A stretch of 16,465 nt of DNA, taken from positions 1 through 16,465 of the forward strand of contig JBGTKD010000130.1 in assembly GCA_041744795.1 (NCBI GenBank), in the 5' to 3' direction. The stretch's first letter is position 1; the number at the start of each line of letters is the position of its first letter. A program made the translations under genes and the position numbers. Source of the DNA: DATHWB01 sp041744795. GTDB taxonomy: Bacteria; Actinomycetota; Acidimicrobiia; Spongiisociales; ZC4RG35. The notes beneath the pieces were generated by a model. The model searched no databases. It saw only the letters and a list, made by a program, of their open reading frames with translations, and was not told the origin of the DNA. Below are positions 1 through 7,029 of the stretch, piece by piece.

Positions 1-968
1 TCGGCGGGATCGCCGTACCGCCCGGTGACACAGTCTGGGAGCAGTCGCGGTGGATCGCCACCGACGGACGACTTCGCCAACTCATGCTCAACGAGCCCCG
101 AGGTGGCGTGTTCCGGCACGTCAACCTCCTGGTTCCTCCCACCGACCCCTCCGCAGACATCGGCTTCGTCATCATGGAGCCCGAGGACACTCCCCCGATG
201 TCCGGCTCGAACTCGATCTGTGTAGCAACCGTGGTCGTCGAAACCGGCCTCGTCCCGATCGTCGAACCGGTCACGACGGTCGTCCTCCAGGCACCGGGTG
301 GGCTTGTGACAGCGACGGTCGAATGTGAGAACGGCAAGGCAACCCGGGTCACGGTGCGCAATGTGCCCTCTTTCACAGTCGAACTGGACGCCCAGCTCGT
401 CGTCGACGGAGTAGGCGAACTGCGGGTCGACACCGCGTTCGGGGGCGACAGTTTCGTGATGGTCAATGCCGAGGCGCTAGAGATCGACCTCGTCCCCGAC
501 AACGCACGCCAGTTGGCAGAACTCGGAAGCCGGATTACCCGGGCGGCGAATGCCCAACTTGTGTTCTCCCATCCGACCACCGACTGGGACCACTTCTCGT
601 TCTGCCAGATAGCCGGGCCACTCTCCCGTGAGACTGACGATGTGTTCACGATGACCAACACCGTCGCCATCGAACCGGGCAAACTCGACCGTTCCCCAAC
701 CGGAACAGGTCTCTCGGCGCGGATGGCGGTGCTACGGGCTCAAGGGGTCATGGAGGTTGGCGATCGGCTGCGAATGCGTTCGATTATCGGCTCCGAGTTC
801 GAGGGTCTGATCGAGTCCGACACCACGGTCGGAGACCGCCCCGCCATCGTGGCGCTCGTTTCCGGCCGTGCCTGGCAGACCGGCCGGTTCACCTACTCGG
901 TCGACCCTTCCGACCCGTGGCCATTGGGCTACCGGCTGACAGACACCTGGCCGCGCAAGAGTCACTGA
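1..968 (+). CDS. Proline racemase superfamily enzyme (hydroxyproline epimerase / 3-hydroxyproline dehydratase type), 5' partial
   Basis: The frame is open from base 3 to the TGA at 966-968, so the gene starts before the window; 321 residues are visible against a usual total of roughly 330-350. The N-terminal part reads PPGDT...LRQLMLNEPRG, typical of the proline racemase superfamily (proline racemase, 4-hydroxyproline 2-epimerase, trans-3-hydroxy-L-proline dehydratase). These enzymes act with two opposed active-site residues. The first motif, normally MCGH, reads MSGSN here (Ser codon 201-203). The second, normally DRSPCGTG, reads DRSPTGTG (Thr codon 699-701). Thr at the second site is the hallmark of 3-hydroxyproline dehydratases; Ser replaces Cys at the first. 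A two-Cys racemase or epimerase mechanism is therefore unlikely. It is probably cytoplasmic. The FAD/GcvT oxidoreductase begins 71 bases downstream on the same strand, so joint transcription is likely. The family is firm; substrate and reaction are inferred. Confidence 0.88.
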   Translation, partial: GGIAVPPGDTVWEQSRWIATDGRLRQLMLNEPRGGVFRHVNLLVPPTDPSADIGFVIMEPEDTPPMSGSNSICVATVVVETGLVPIVEPVTTVVLQAPGGLVTATVECENGKATRVTVRNVPSFTVELDAQLVVDGVGELRVDTAFGGDSFVMVNAEALEIDLVPDNARQLAELGSRITRAANAQLVFSHPTTDWDHFSFCQIAGPLSRETDDVFTMTNTVAIEPGKLDRSPTGTGLSARMAVLRAQGVMEVGDRLRMRSIIGSEFEGLIESDTTVGDRPAIVALVSGRAWQTGRFTYSVDPSDPWPLGYRLTDTWPRKSH

Positions 969-1039
969 CCCGCTCCTCGCCGGCATCGAGCCAGTTCGTA
1001 TGCAACGATGAGAACCGTGCTGACAAAAGGATCAAACCA

Positions 1040-3478
1040 GTGAGAGACACCGCCAGAGTCGTGGTGATCGGCGGCGGAGTCGTCGGCGCCTCGGTTCTCT
1101 ACCACCTGACGAAGAACGGATGGACCGACGTCGTCCTCCTGGAACGTAAAGAACTGGCCGCAGGGTCGACCTGGCATTCGGCCGGAGGAATGCACACCCT
1201 GAACGGCGACCCCAACGTCGCCCAACTCCAGCAGTACACCATCAAGCTCTACAAGGAGATCGAGGCCCAGTCCGGACAGAGTTGTTCGATTCACCTGCCC
1301 GGTGGCCTGACGCTGGCCAGCGACCGCGAGCGCATGGACTGGCTGAAGATGGCCGAGGCCCGCGGCCGCTATCTCGGCATGGAGCTCGAAATGATCTCCG
1401 TGAAAGAGGCCCACGAGCTGTTCCCTCTATTCGACCCGCAGTACTTCATCGGGGCGATGTGGGATGCGGTAGAAGGCCACGTTGACCCGACCGGAGTGAC
1501 CACCGCTTACGCCATTTGCGCCCGTCAAGCTGGAGCCGAAGTGCACCGCCACACATGGGTGCACAAGCTCGAACAACGCCCTGACAGCACCTGGACTGTC
1601 GTCACCGACAAGGGAGAGATACACGCTGAACATGTGGTGAACGCCGGAGGGCTGTGGGCCCGCGAGGTCGGCCGCATGGTTGGACTCGAACTGCCGGTGC
1701 TCGCCATGCAGCATCACTACCTCGTCACTGAGGAGATGGACGAAGTAAAGGCCAACATGGCAGCCACCAATCGGGAGCTGCCGATGTTGATGGACTTCGC
1801 TGGTGAGATCTATATCCGCCAGGAGGGCATGGGCATGCTCATGGGCACCTACGAACAGGACTCCCGGCCTTGGTCACCGCATGAGACTCCATGGACCTTC
1901 GACATGGAACTCCTTCCACCGGACCTCGACCGCATCGCGCCGGAACTGGACGTAGCGTTCAAGCATTTTCCTGCGATGGCGACTGCTGGGATCAAGACCG
2001 TTGTCAACGGGCCCTTCACCTTCGCACCGGACGGCAACCCGCTGGTCGGGCCGATCCGCGGACTGCGTAATTACTGGGTGGCATGCGGTGTCATGGCCGG
2101 ACTGTCTCAGGGAGGAGGAGTTGGGCTGACACTGGCCAACTGGATGACCGAAGGCGACCCCGGCTACGACATCTGGGGCATGGACGTCGCCCGATTCGGC
2201 GACTACACGACGCTGGCGTACACCAACGCCAAAGCCCAGGAGAACTACCGGCGCCGGTTCCGCATCACGTTCCCCAACGAGGAACTGCCTGCCGGACGAC
2301 CGCTCCATACGACACCGATCTACGACCGGCTCACCGAGCACAACGCCGTATGGGGTGTCGGTTTCGGCCTCGAACATCCCCTGTGGTTCCAGCGTCCCGG
2401 TCTAGAGCCGACCGAAGACGTCACGTTCCATCGGTCGAATGCCTTCGAAGTGGTGGCCGAGGAGTGTCGGGCCGTCAGGGAAGCCGTCGGTCTGACAGAG
2501 GCCTCGAACTTCGCCAAGTATCGGGTCGATGGACCGGGCACTGCTGACTGGCTGCAGGGCCTCTTCACGAACCGCCTGCCGGCGATCGGACGCATCAACC
2601 TGACCGCCATGCTGAACCGGTTCGGCAAGATCGTCGGCGAGTTCTCCGTGGCGCGCATCGGCCCGGACGACTTCTTCCTGTTCGGTTCTCAAGCCGCCGA
2701 AATCCATCACTCGCGCTGGTTCCTCGACCACCTGCCCGCCGAAAGCCAGATCAACTTCGAGTTACTCGGATTGTCGATGGTGGGGCTGTCCGTGGCAGGC
2801 CCACGCGCCCGCGACGTACTTCAGCAACTGACGATCACTTCGCTCGCCACCGAAGACTTCCGGTTTATGGACTTCCGCCGAATGGACATCGGGATGTTTC
2901 CTGCCTGGGTCGGACGCATGACCTACACAGGGGATCTTGGATACGAGATCTGGGTGGCACCCGAATACCAGCGAGCCATGTTCGATCTCCTGTGGGAGAC
3001 GGGCCAGCAGCACGGGATGAAGCTGTTCGGGTTCCGGGCTCTCATGTCGATGCGCATGGAGAAGATGTTCGGGACGTGGTTCCGGGAGTACCGGCCCATC
3101 TACACCCCACTCGAGGCGGGCATGGATCGTTATATCAAGTTGGATCACGACTTCATCGGCCGGGAGGCTGTGGAGGCCGAGATGGAAGGCGGCCCCGCCC
3201 GACGGATGGTTTATCTGGCGGTCGAACCCGATCCGGACGAACCAGCGGACGTGATCGGTGACGAACCGATCTGGCATGGCGAGGAGGTCGTCGGGTGGGT
3301 CACCTCCGGCGCCTACGCCCACTACGGCGGCGTGTCGTTGGCCCTCGGATACGTGCCTTCCGCCTTGGCGGAGCCGGGGACGGAGGGCTTCGAGATCGAG
3401 ATCATCGGTCACCGGCGACCAGCTCGACTGCTCACCGAAGCGGTGTTGGACCCGATGGGCGAACGGATGCGCACCTAA
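1040..3478 (+). CDS. FAD-dependent oxidoreductase with C-terminal GcvT domain (dimethylglycine/sarcosine dehydrogenase family)
   Basis: 812 residues. Family members oxidatively N-demethylate methylated amines or amino acids and pass the one-carbon unit to tetrahydrofolate. The N-terminal DAO domain carries the dinucleotide-binding motif GGGVVG (residues 11-16). GSTWHSAGG follows, with His46 at the position where dimethylglycine and sarcosine dehydrogenases attach FAD covalently. The C-terminal half is a GcvT (aminomethyltransferase) domain: MLNRFGKIVGEFSV around Glu534, then MEKMFGTWFREY and LEAGMDRYIK. Length matches the roughly 810-850 residue family. I chose the GTG start at 1040 because AAAGGA lies 9 bases upstream and the FAD motif then begins at residue 11, as in relatives; an in-frame ATG at 917 would overlap the previous gene. 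Its neighbour suggests an N-methylated or betaine form of proline or hydroxyproline as substrate, but glycine derivatives remain possible. Confidence 0.9.
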   Translation: MRDTARVVVIGGGVVGASVLYHLTKNGWTDVVLLERKELAAGSTWHSAGGMHTLNGDPNVAQLQQYTIKLYKEIEAQSGQSCSIHLPGGLTLASDRERMDWLKMAEARGRYLGMELEMISVKEAHELFPLFDPQYFIGAMWDAVEGHVDPTGVTTAYAICARQAGAEVHRHTWVHKLEQRPDSTWTVVTDKGEIHAEHVVNAGGLWAREVGRMVGLELPVLAMQHHYLVTEEMDEVKANMAATNRELPMLMDFAGEIYIRQEGMGMLMGTYEQDSRPWSPHETPWTFDMELLPPDLDRIAPELDVAFKHFPAMATAGIKTVVNGPFTFAPDGNPLVGPIRGLRNYWVACGVMAGLSQGGGVGLTLANWMTEGDPGYDIWGMDVARFGDYTTLAYTNAKAQENYRRRFRITFPNEELPAGRPLHTTPIYDRLTEHNAVWGVGFGLEHPLWFQRPGLEPTEDVTFHRSNAFEVVAEECRAVREAVGLTEASNFAKYRVDGPGTADWLQGLFTNRLPAIGRINLTAMLNRFGKIVGEFSVARIGPDDFFLFGSQAAEIHHSRWFLDHLPAESQINFELLGLSMVGLSVAGPRARDVLQQLTITSLATEDFRFMDFRRMDIGMFPAWVGRMTYTGDLGYEIWVAPEYQRAMFDLLWETGQQHGMKLFGFRALMSMRMEKMFGTWFREYRPIYTPLEAGMDRYIKLDHDFIGREAVEAEMEGGPARRMVYLAVEPDPDEPADVIGDEPIWHGEEVVGWVTSGAYAHYGGVSLALGYVPSALAEPGTEGFEIEIIGHRRPARLLTEAVLDPMGERMRT

Positions 3479-3479
3479 A

Positions 3480-3496
3480 CGAATCGGGCCGATTCG
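3480..3496 (+). terminator. Stop-proximal stem-loop after the FAD/GcvT gene
   Basis: CGAATCG (3480-3486) and CGATTCG (3490-3496) form a perfect 7-bp stem with a GGC loop, beginning one base after the TAA stop. No T-run follows, so it is not a classical intrinsic terminator. It may be a 3'-end stabiliser, or separate this transcript from the next gene's own promoter. Confidence 0.4.
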
Positions 3497-3531
3497 CGGT
3501 TGACAGGGGTATGGAATCTGTCACTCGGGTT

Positions 3532-3540
3532 TGGTATCAT
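3532..3540 (+). promoter_or_regulatory. Extended -10 promoter of the 13E12/HNH gene, predicting a leaderless mRNA
   Basis: TGGTATCAT matches an extended -10 (TGn followed by TATCAT, 3535-3540). The ATG begins 7 bases after it, where a transcript would normally start, and there is no Shine-Dalgarno sequence. Translation from a leaderless mRNA fits, as is common in actinobacteria. A TTGACA at 3500-3505 is too far away (29 bases) to serve as its -35. Confidence 0.55.
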
Positions 3541-3555
3541 CGAACGTATGTTCGT
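3540..3555. promoter_or_regulatory. LexA (SOS) box overlapping the start codon of the HNH gene
   Basis: TCGAAC-GTAT-GTTCGT matches the actinobacterial SOS box TCGAAC-N4-GTTCGA in 11 of 12 defined positions. It touches the last base of the -10 element and contains the ATG (3548-3550), so bound LexA would block transcription initiation. LexA control of 13E12-repeat genes is established in Mycobacterium tuberculosis. Confidence 0.8.
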
Positions 3556-4873
3556 TGTAGTAGATCCCGCTGACATCACGGCCTGGGAGGCCGAGGAGGC
3601 ACTGATCGAGAAGCTCTCCTGGGTGGACGACTCCGAGCCGACCCGCAAGGCGCCGTCGCTGCCCGACATCGAGAGTCTGCCGGCCGGTATCGCGCTGTCA
3701 TTGGTCCTCGCCACAGTCGACGTCCGGCAACTGTCCGGGCGTGATCGGGTCCGCTATCTGCAGGCGCAGCACCGGGCCAACGCCGCAGCCAACGGTGCGC
3801 TGCTCGATGCGATCAATGCTGTCGCAGAGGCGTATGACGAGTTGGCCGAGGACATCGAGGATCCTGCCTCTGGCGCTTCGTTCGAGATTCGGTCGGCATT
3901 GCGTTGGACCCGAAAGGCAGCCGAGAGCGAACTGGTTTTCGCCCACACGCTCAAGGTCCGCCTCCCCCGCCTCTTCTCTGCCCTGAACCAGGGCCTAGTC
4001 GACCGGAACCGTGCTGGCGTAGTGGTTCGCCACACCGATCATCTGTCGGTTGGCCACGCCCGGATCGTCGTCGATCGTGTGCTGGACGATGCTGGCCGGC
4101 TCACTACCGGCCAGTTGTCCGAGGCGGTGCGCAAGGCCTGTCTGGAAACCGACCCCGATTGGATGCAGCAACAGCGCCGCGAGGCGGTCAAGGACCGGAG
4201 GCTCGTCTCGTGGGCCGAAACAGACGGCACTTTGTCGCTCCTTCTGGCCGGTATCGACCCGGTGACCGGGCGTTCGCTGCTCGACGGGATCCATCGCCGG
4301 GCGCTTGATCTCAACACGAAGGACGAGTCGCGAACCATGGATCAACTCCGAGCTGACGTAGCCGTCGACATGCTCACGGGCGGTCGGCCTGTTACCAACG
4401 GGCGGGTTCATCTCTTCGCCAACCTGACCGACCTCATCGACCCCGAGGTAAAGGCTGCCGCCGAACTCGCCGGTTACGGACCAGTCCTGGCAGACATCGC
4501 CCAGCAAGCCTTCCGCCAATTGACCGACGCCGGTTGGGACTGGTCTGTACTGGACCCCGACAGCCGCATGCCTATCGCCGATGGGACCACCCGCCGACGC
4601 CCGAACGCATCACAGCTCCGCAAGCTCCGCACGATGCATCGCGCCTGTGTCGCCCCCGGATGCCGCGCCCCGGTCATCGACTGTGACATCGATCACACCA
4701 AGCCCTGGGCATCGACCGGGCGCACCGCAACCGAGGACTCGGCGCCGCTGTGTCGTCACGATCACTGCATTCGCCATCAGTCCGGGTGGACCTATGAACC
4801 CCTGCCCGACGGGGACTTTCTATGGTCCGGTCCGCTTGGCACGTCTTACACGACAAGCGGCCGCGACCCGTAG
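3548..4873 (+). CDS. DUF222 / HNH endonuclease of the 13E12 repeat family, SOS-regulated
   Basis: 441 residues. An N-terminal DUF222 helical domain fills roughly residues 40-350. The C-terminal HNH module (about 365-412) has Cys367 and Cys372, then DIDHTKPW with His383, then SAPLCRHDHCIRH with Cys402 and His406/His410. The Asn usually seen just before the APLC segment reads Asp/Ser here, a mild departure from relatives. Start: I use the ATG at 3548, not the upstream in-frame 3500, because the -10 element and LexA box sit directly on it. The family is multicopy in actinobacterial genomes and is often called a mobile or repeat protein; its function is not established, though DNA cleavage is expected from the HNH fold. 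It is induced by DNA damage if the LexA box is active. It converges on the VOC gene, with a 7-base gap between stops. Confidence 0.9.
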   Translation: MFVVVDPADITAWEAEEALIEKLSWVDDSEPTRKAPSLPDIESLPAGIALSLVLATVDVRQLSGRDRVRYLQAQHRANAAANGALLDAINAVAEAYDELAEDIEDPASGASFEIRSALRWTRKAAESELVFAHTLKVRLPRLFSALNQGLVDRNRAGVVVRHTDHLSVGHARIVVDRVLDDAGRLTTGQLSEAVRKACLETDPDWMQQQRREAVKDRRLVSWAETDGTLSLLLAGIDPVTGRSLLDGIHRRALDLNTKDESRTMDQLRADVAVDMLTGGRPVTNGRVHLFANLTDLIDPEVKAAAELAGYGPVLADIAQQAFRQLTDAGWDWSVLDPDSRMPIADGTTRRRPNASQLRKLRTMHRACVAPGCRAPVIDCDIDHTKPWASTGRTATEDSAPLCRHDHCIRHQSGWTYEPLPDGDFLWSGPLGTSYTTSGRDP

Positions 4874-4880
4874 GCCAAGC

Positions 4881-5252
4881 TCAGCCTTCGTAGGTCCGAA
4901 GCACGCAGAATTCGTTTCCCTCCGGATCGGCCATGACGACCCAGCTCACATCGCCCTGCCCGATGTCGACTTGTGTCGCCCCGAGGCTCTCCAGGCGCGC
5001 CACCTCCGCGTCCTGGTCGTCTGGTACGAGATCGAGATGCAGGCGGTTCTTCACAGTCTTCGGGTTTGGGTCCTGGAGGAACAACAGAGGTATAGCCCCG
5101 GGGAACTCCGAAGGGTCGCTACCCGGAGCAACCCACACGTCCCCGTCATCGTCGAACCCCACGACCTTCCAGTCGAGCGCCGCCGCCCACCATTCGGCAA
5201 GCTCACGCGGGTTGCGGCAGTCAATCGTCAATGCATTCACGTGCAGGGACAT
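4881..5252 (-). CDS. VOC-superfamily (glyoxalase-like) protein
   Basis: 123 residues, a single-copy beta-alpha-beta-beta-beta pair typical of small glyoxalase/bleomycin-resistance-like proteins. Landmarks are HVNALTIDCRNPRELAEWW at the N-terminus, NRLHLDL (His72) in the middle and DPEGNEFCVL (Glu114) at the end, the usual closing strand of the glyoxalase-like family. Start: ATG at 5252, preceded by AAGGAAG 5 bases upstream; an in-frame TTG at 5273 has no better support. No substrate can be assigned; relatives are annotated only as VOC or glyoxalase-like proteins. It lies downstream of the broken histidine-kinase gene on the same strand, about 100 bases away. Confidence 0.88.
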   Translation of the reverse strand: MSLHVNALTIDCRNPRELAEWWAAALDWKVVGFDDDGDVWVAPGSDPSEFPGAIPLLFLQDPNPKTVKNRLHLDLVPDDQDAEVARLESLGATQVDIGQGDVSWVVMADPEGNEFCVLRTYEG

Positions 5253-5354
5253 GCGGGCTTCCTTGGTCGGCAACGGCTGCGCGAGGACGCTAGCGAATGA
5301 GCGCTCGGCAACGGATAGTGCAAGCCCAGAACCGCTCGGAGTGAAGTTGACGTT

Positions 5355-6664
5355 CTACGCGTGAACATCGCCAGGCAGGTGAACAGTGAACTGGGTGAGT
5401 CCAGGGTGGGACTCGACCTTGATGGCCCCCCGTGGCGGTCGACGACTATCTGGTGTGCGAGGTTGAGCCCCAGCCCGGTGCCCTCGCCTGGCGGTTTCGT
5501 GGTGACGAACGGATCGAAGACAGCCGAGATCAAGTCCTCCGGAATACCCGGGCCGTCATCGATCACATCGACGCGCACTCGGCTCCCCTCACACATTGCC
5601 GACACGGTGACTGTTCCGCTCCCATCCAGGGCTTCTGCGGCGTTGGCGATCAGGTTGGTCCACACCTGGTTGAGTTCACCGGCGTTGCCGCTAACTCTTG
5701 GCAGATCCGGATCGAACTTTCGCTCGACGGCTATGCCGGGCAACTGGCTGCGGAGGATCACGAGCGTGTCGTCGATGCCAGCCACGATGTCGACAGGTCC
5801 AACGGCCGCCCCGTCCATGTGCGAATAGCCCTTCAGGGCCTTGACGATCTCGCTGACCCGACCGGTGCTGGTTCGGACCTCGCTCAAGAGCCCGCGCGCC
5901 CTGGCAACGTCGGCGATCCAATGGAAGGCGCCCACGACCTGGCGTTCGGTGAACCTCTCGGTGGCCTGATTCAGAACCGCGGCATCGAAGCCGAGCGCCG
6001 ACAGGGCGTGAGCGAGTTCCCACGGATCGTCTACGGATCTGGCGGCGAACCAGGCAACGAGCGCCTCCTCCCGATCGGCGATGTCGAGTGGGTTGGTCGA
6101 TGGCTCGTCTTTGACCATCGACCAAAGCCAGGCGAGTCCTTCGGACCCCACACCGAGGCTGAGCAGAGAAGCAGCATCCTCCACAAGCCGGTCGACCACC
6201 TCTTCCAGGTGTCGAGTCGCCCGGCCGGCGGCTGCCGCGGGATATGAACGCAACGAAACCAAGGAAAACCCCGAGGGCGAAGCGACGACCGATTACGAGT
6301 ATGACTCCGATAGGAGCGAGGAGGGACCAGAGGCCAACGAGCCCCGAGGAGACTTGGCCGCCAAGGTGAACAGTGAGGAACGCCGGAACCAGCAGGATCG
6401 CAAACATCTGGAGGCATGCAAGAAGCTTGAACCGCTGATGCTTCCGGTAGAAGGCAACGTTGGCGGCCGAAACTACCGAAAAGGCGAAGGGGTAGATCGC
6501 AGCGAGCGGAAGACCGAGAACAGGTAGATCGATCCCCCCACCAAGCCAGCAGCCGTGACAGCCCAGGCGAACCCGGACACGAACGCTTCCCTGACTCGCT
6601 GGTCGCTGGAAGTCCCGCCCTCAGTCTCCACCCGGCCCCAAAGAGGCTCGAACGCCGAAGACAT
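5355..6664 (-). pseudogene. Membrane histidine-kinase-like ATPase, broken by three single-base frameshifts
   Basis: Reading from ATG 6664 to TAG 5355-5357 recovers one coherent product of about 436 residues only after three corrections. One base is missing near 6512-6516, where reading must pass from ...IYLFSV to LPLAAIYPFAFSV. One base is extra in the GGG at 6239-6241. One base is missing in the run of six C at 5426-5431, after which VDRHGG should continue AIKVESHPGLTQFTVHLPG. The N-terminus holds several membrane segments (AWAVTAAGLVGGSIYLF, FAILLVPAFLTVHL, GLWSLLAPIGVILVIG, FALGVFLGFVAFI). The C-terminus is a GHKL ATPase: N box NQVWTNLIANAAEAL, G1 DDGPGIP, F box VFDPFVTTK, G2 GTGLGLNLA. 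No standard HisKA H-box is visible; the region before the ATPase (SEIVKALKGYSHMD) matches an actinobacterial group of HisKA-less kinases. Sequencing error or a real dying gene are both possible. Confidence 0.8.
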
Positions 6665-6697
6665 GAGTCAAACGGTACTGCGACTCCCGCCCGCGCG

Positions 6698-6711
6698 ATC
6701 GGCGAACCGAT
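6698..6711. repeat. Small inverted repeat in the leader of the broken kinase gene
   Basis: ATCGG-CGAA-CCGAT forms a 5-bp stem with a 4-base loop, 34 bases upstream of the kinase start on the minus strand. With the palindrome at 6722-6735 it could be an operator, leader structure or end of the upstream small gene. Confidence 0.35.
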
Positions 6712-6721
6712 ACGAGTTTAT

Positions 6722-6735
6722 GGACGTATACGTCC
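6722..6735. repeat. Perfect 14-bp palindrome GGACGTATACGTCC
   Basis: The palindrome lies between the small zinc-protein gene (stop at 6739) and the kinase start (6664). As a hairpin it is GGACG-TATA-CGTCC. On the plus strand it is followed by CTTTT, but no plus-strand gene precedes it. Either an operator-like site for a dimeric regulator or a weak terminator of the 58-residue gene fits. Confidence 0.4.
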
Positions 6736-6738
6736 CTT

Positions 6739-6915
6739 TTAACCCTGGGTTGCCGACTGAAGTGTCTTGCTGATCGACCCGACAAAATCTTCGGACTGCA
6801 CAGTGATGCTGCCGCAGATCATGCAGACATCCCGACGGAGACCGGAGTTGACCGTTGAGATCCACTCATGGGTTTCGCATTCAGTCTGCCGGGAGAGGGT
6901 GCTGAGAAGCTTCAT
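6739..6915 (-). CDS. Small zinc-binding protein, hypothetical
   Basis: 58 residues from ATG 6915; an upstream in-frame start at 6984 would add 23 residues with no motif. Cys13-x2-His16 and Cys31-x2-Cys34, within CETHEWISTVNSGLRRDVCMICG, form a compact C2HC zinc-ribbon-like pattern, the strongest reason to call it real. No clear Shine-Dalgarno precedes it. No membrane segment or signal peptide is visible, so it should be cytoplasmic. It lies between the two histidine-kinase genes on the same strand and may be co-transcribed with them. I do not recognise a named family, and its role is unknown. Confidence 0.55.
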   Translation of the reverse strand: MKLLSTLSRQTECETHEWISTVNSGLRRDVCMICGSITVQSEDFVGSISKTLQSATQG

Positions 6916-6952
6916 CTTTGATATCCGCGGTTGGTGTCCATACCTGAACACG

Positions 6953-6981
6953 TTGACAGCCGCGCTGTGCGGGTATATGAC
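6953..6981 (+). promoter_or_regulatory. Promoter-like element pointing away from the kinase operon
   Basis: TTGACA (6953-6958), a 17-base spacer and TATGAC (6976-6981) resemble a sigma-70-type promoter on the plus strand. No plus-strand gene follows; a transcript would run antisense to the kinase gene at 7030-8025. It may be chance. Confidence 0.25.
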
Positions 6982-6996
6982 CAAACCCCTTAGGAC

Positions 6997-7015
6997 CCGA
7001 GTGACTAGTCCTCGG
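6997..7015 (-). terminator. Possible terminator hairpin after the intact histidine kinase
   Basis: CCGAG (6997-7001) and CTCGG (7011-7015) pair around a 9-base loop, 14 bases beyond the minus-strand stop of the kinase. The stem is short and lacks a clear U-tract. The rest of the 6665-7029 stretch holds only the small zinc-protein gene, the palindromes and the promoter-like element. Confidence 0.25.
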
Positions 7016-7029
7016 AGGCTGCCGTCCGA

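Noticed and set aside
3500..3505. TTGACA as -35 of the HNH gene
   Set aside because: The gap to TATCAT is 29 bases, too long; the TGn-extended -10 explains promoter activity without it.
4050..4265. Various short frames overlapping the HNH gene, as in other genes
   Set aside because: They are overlapped by a longer frame with clear domains and have no ribosome-binding sites or motifs.
5267..5314. Ten-base direct repeat TCGGCAACGG (5267-5276 and 5305-5314) before the VOC gene
   Set aside because: Two short copies 38 bases apart, not helically phased and without associated palindrome; may be chance in GC-rich DNA.
5432..6247. Plus-strand open frame of 271 codons
   Set aside because: It lies opposite the histidine-kinase ATPase region, whose minus-strand motifs are unmistakable; the plus translation has no domain and is a GC-codon shadow.
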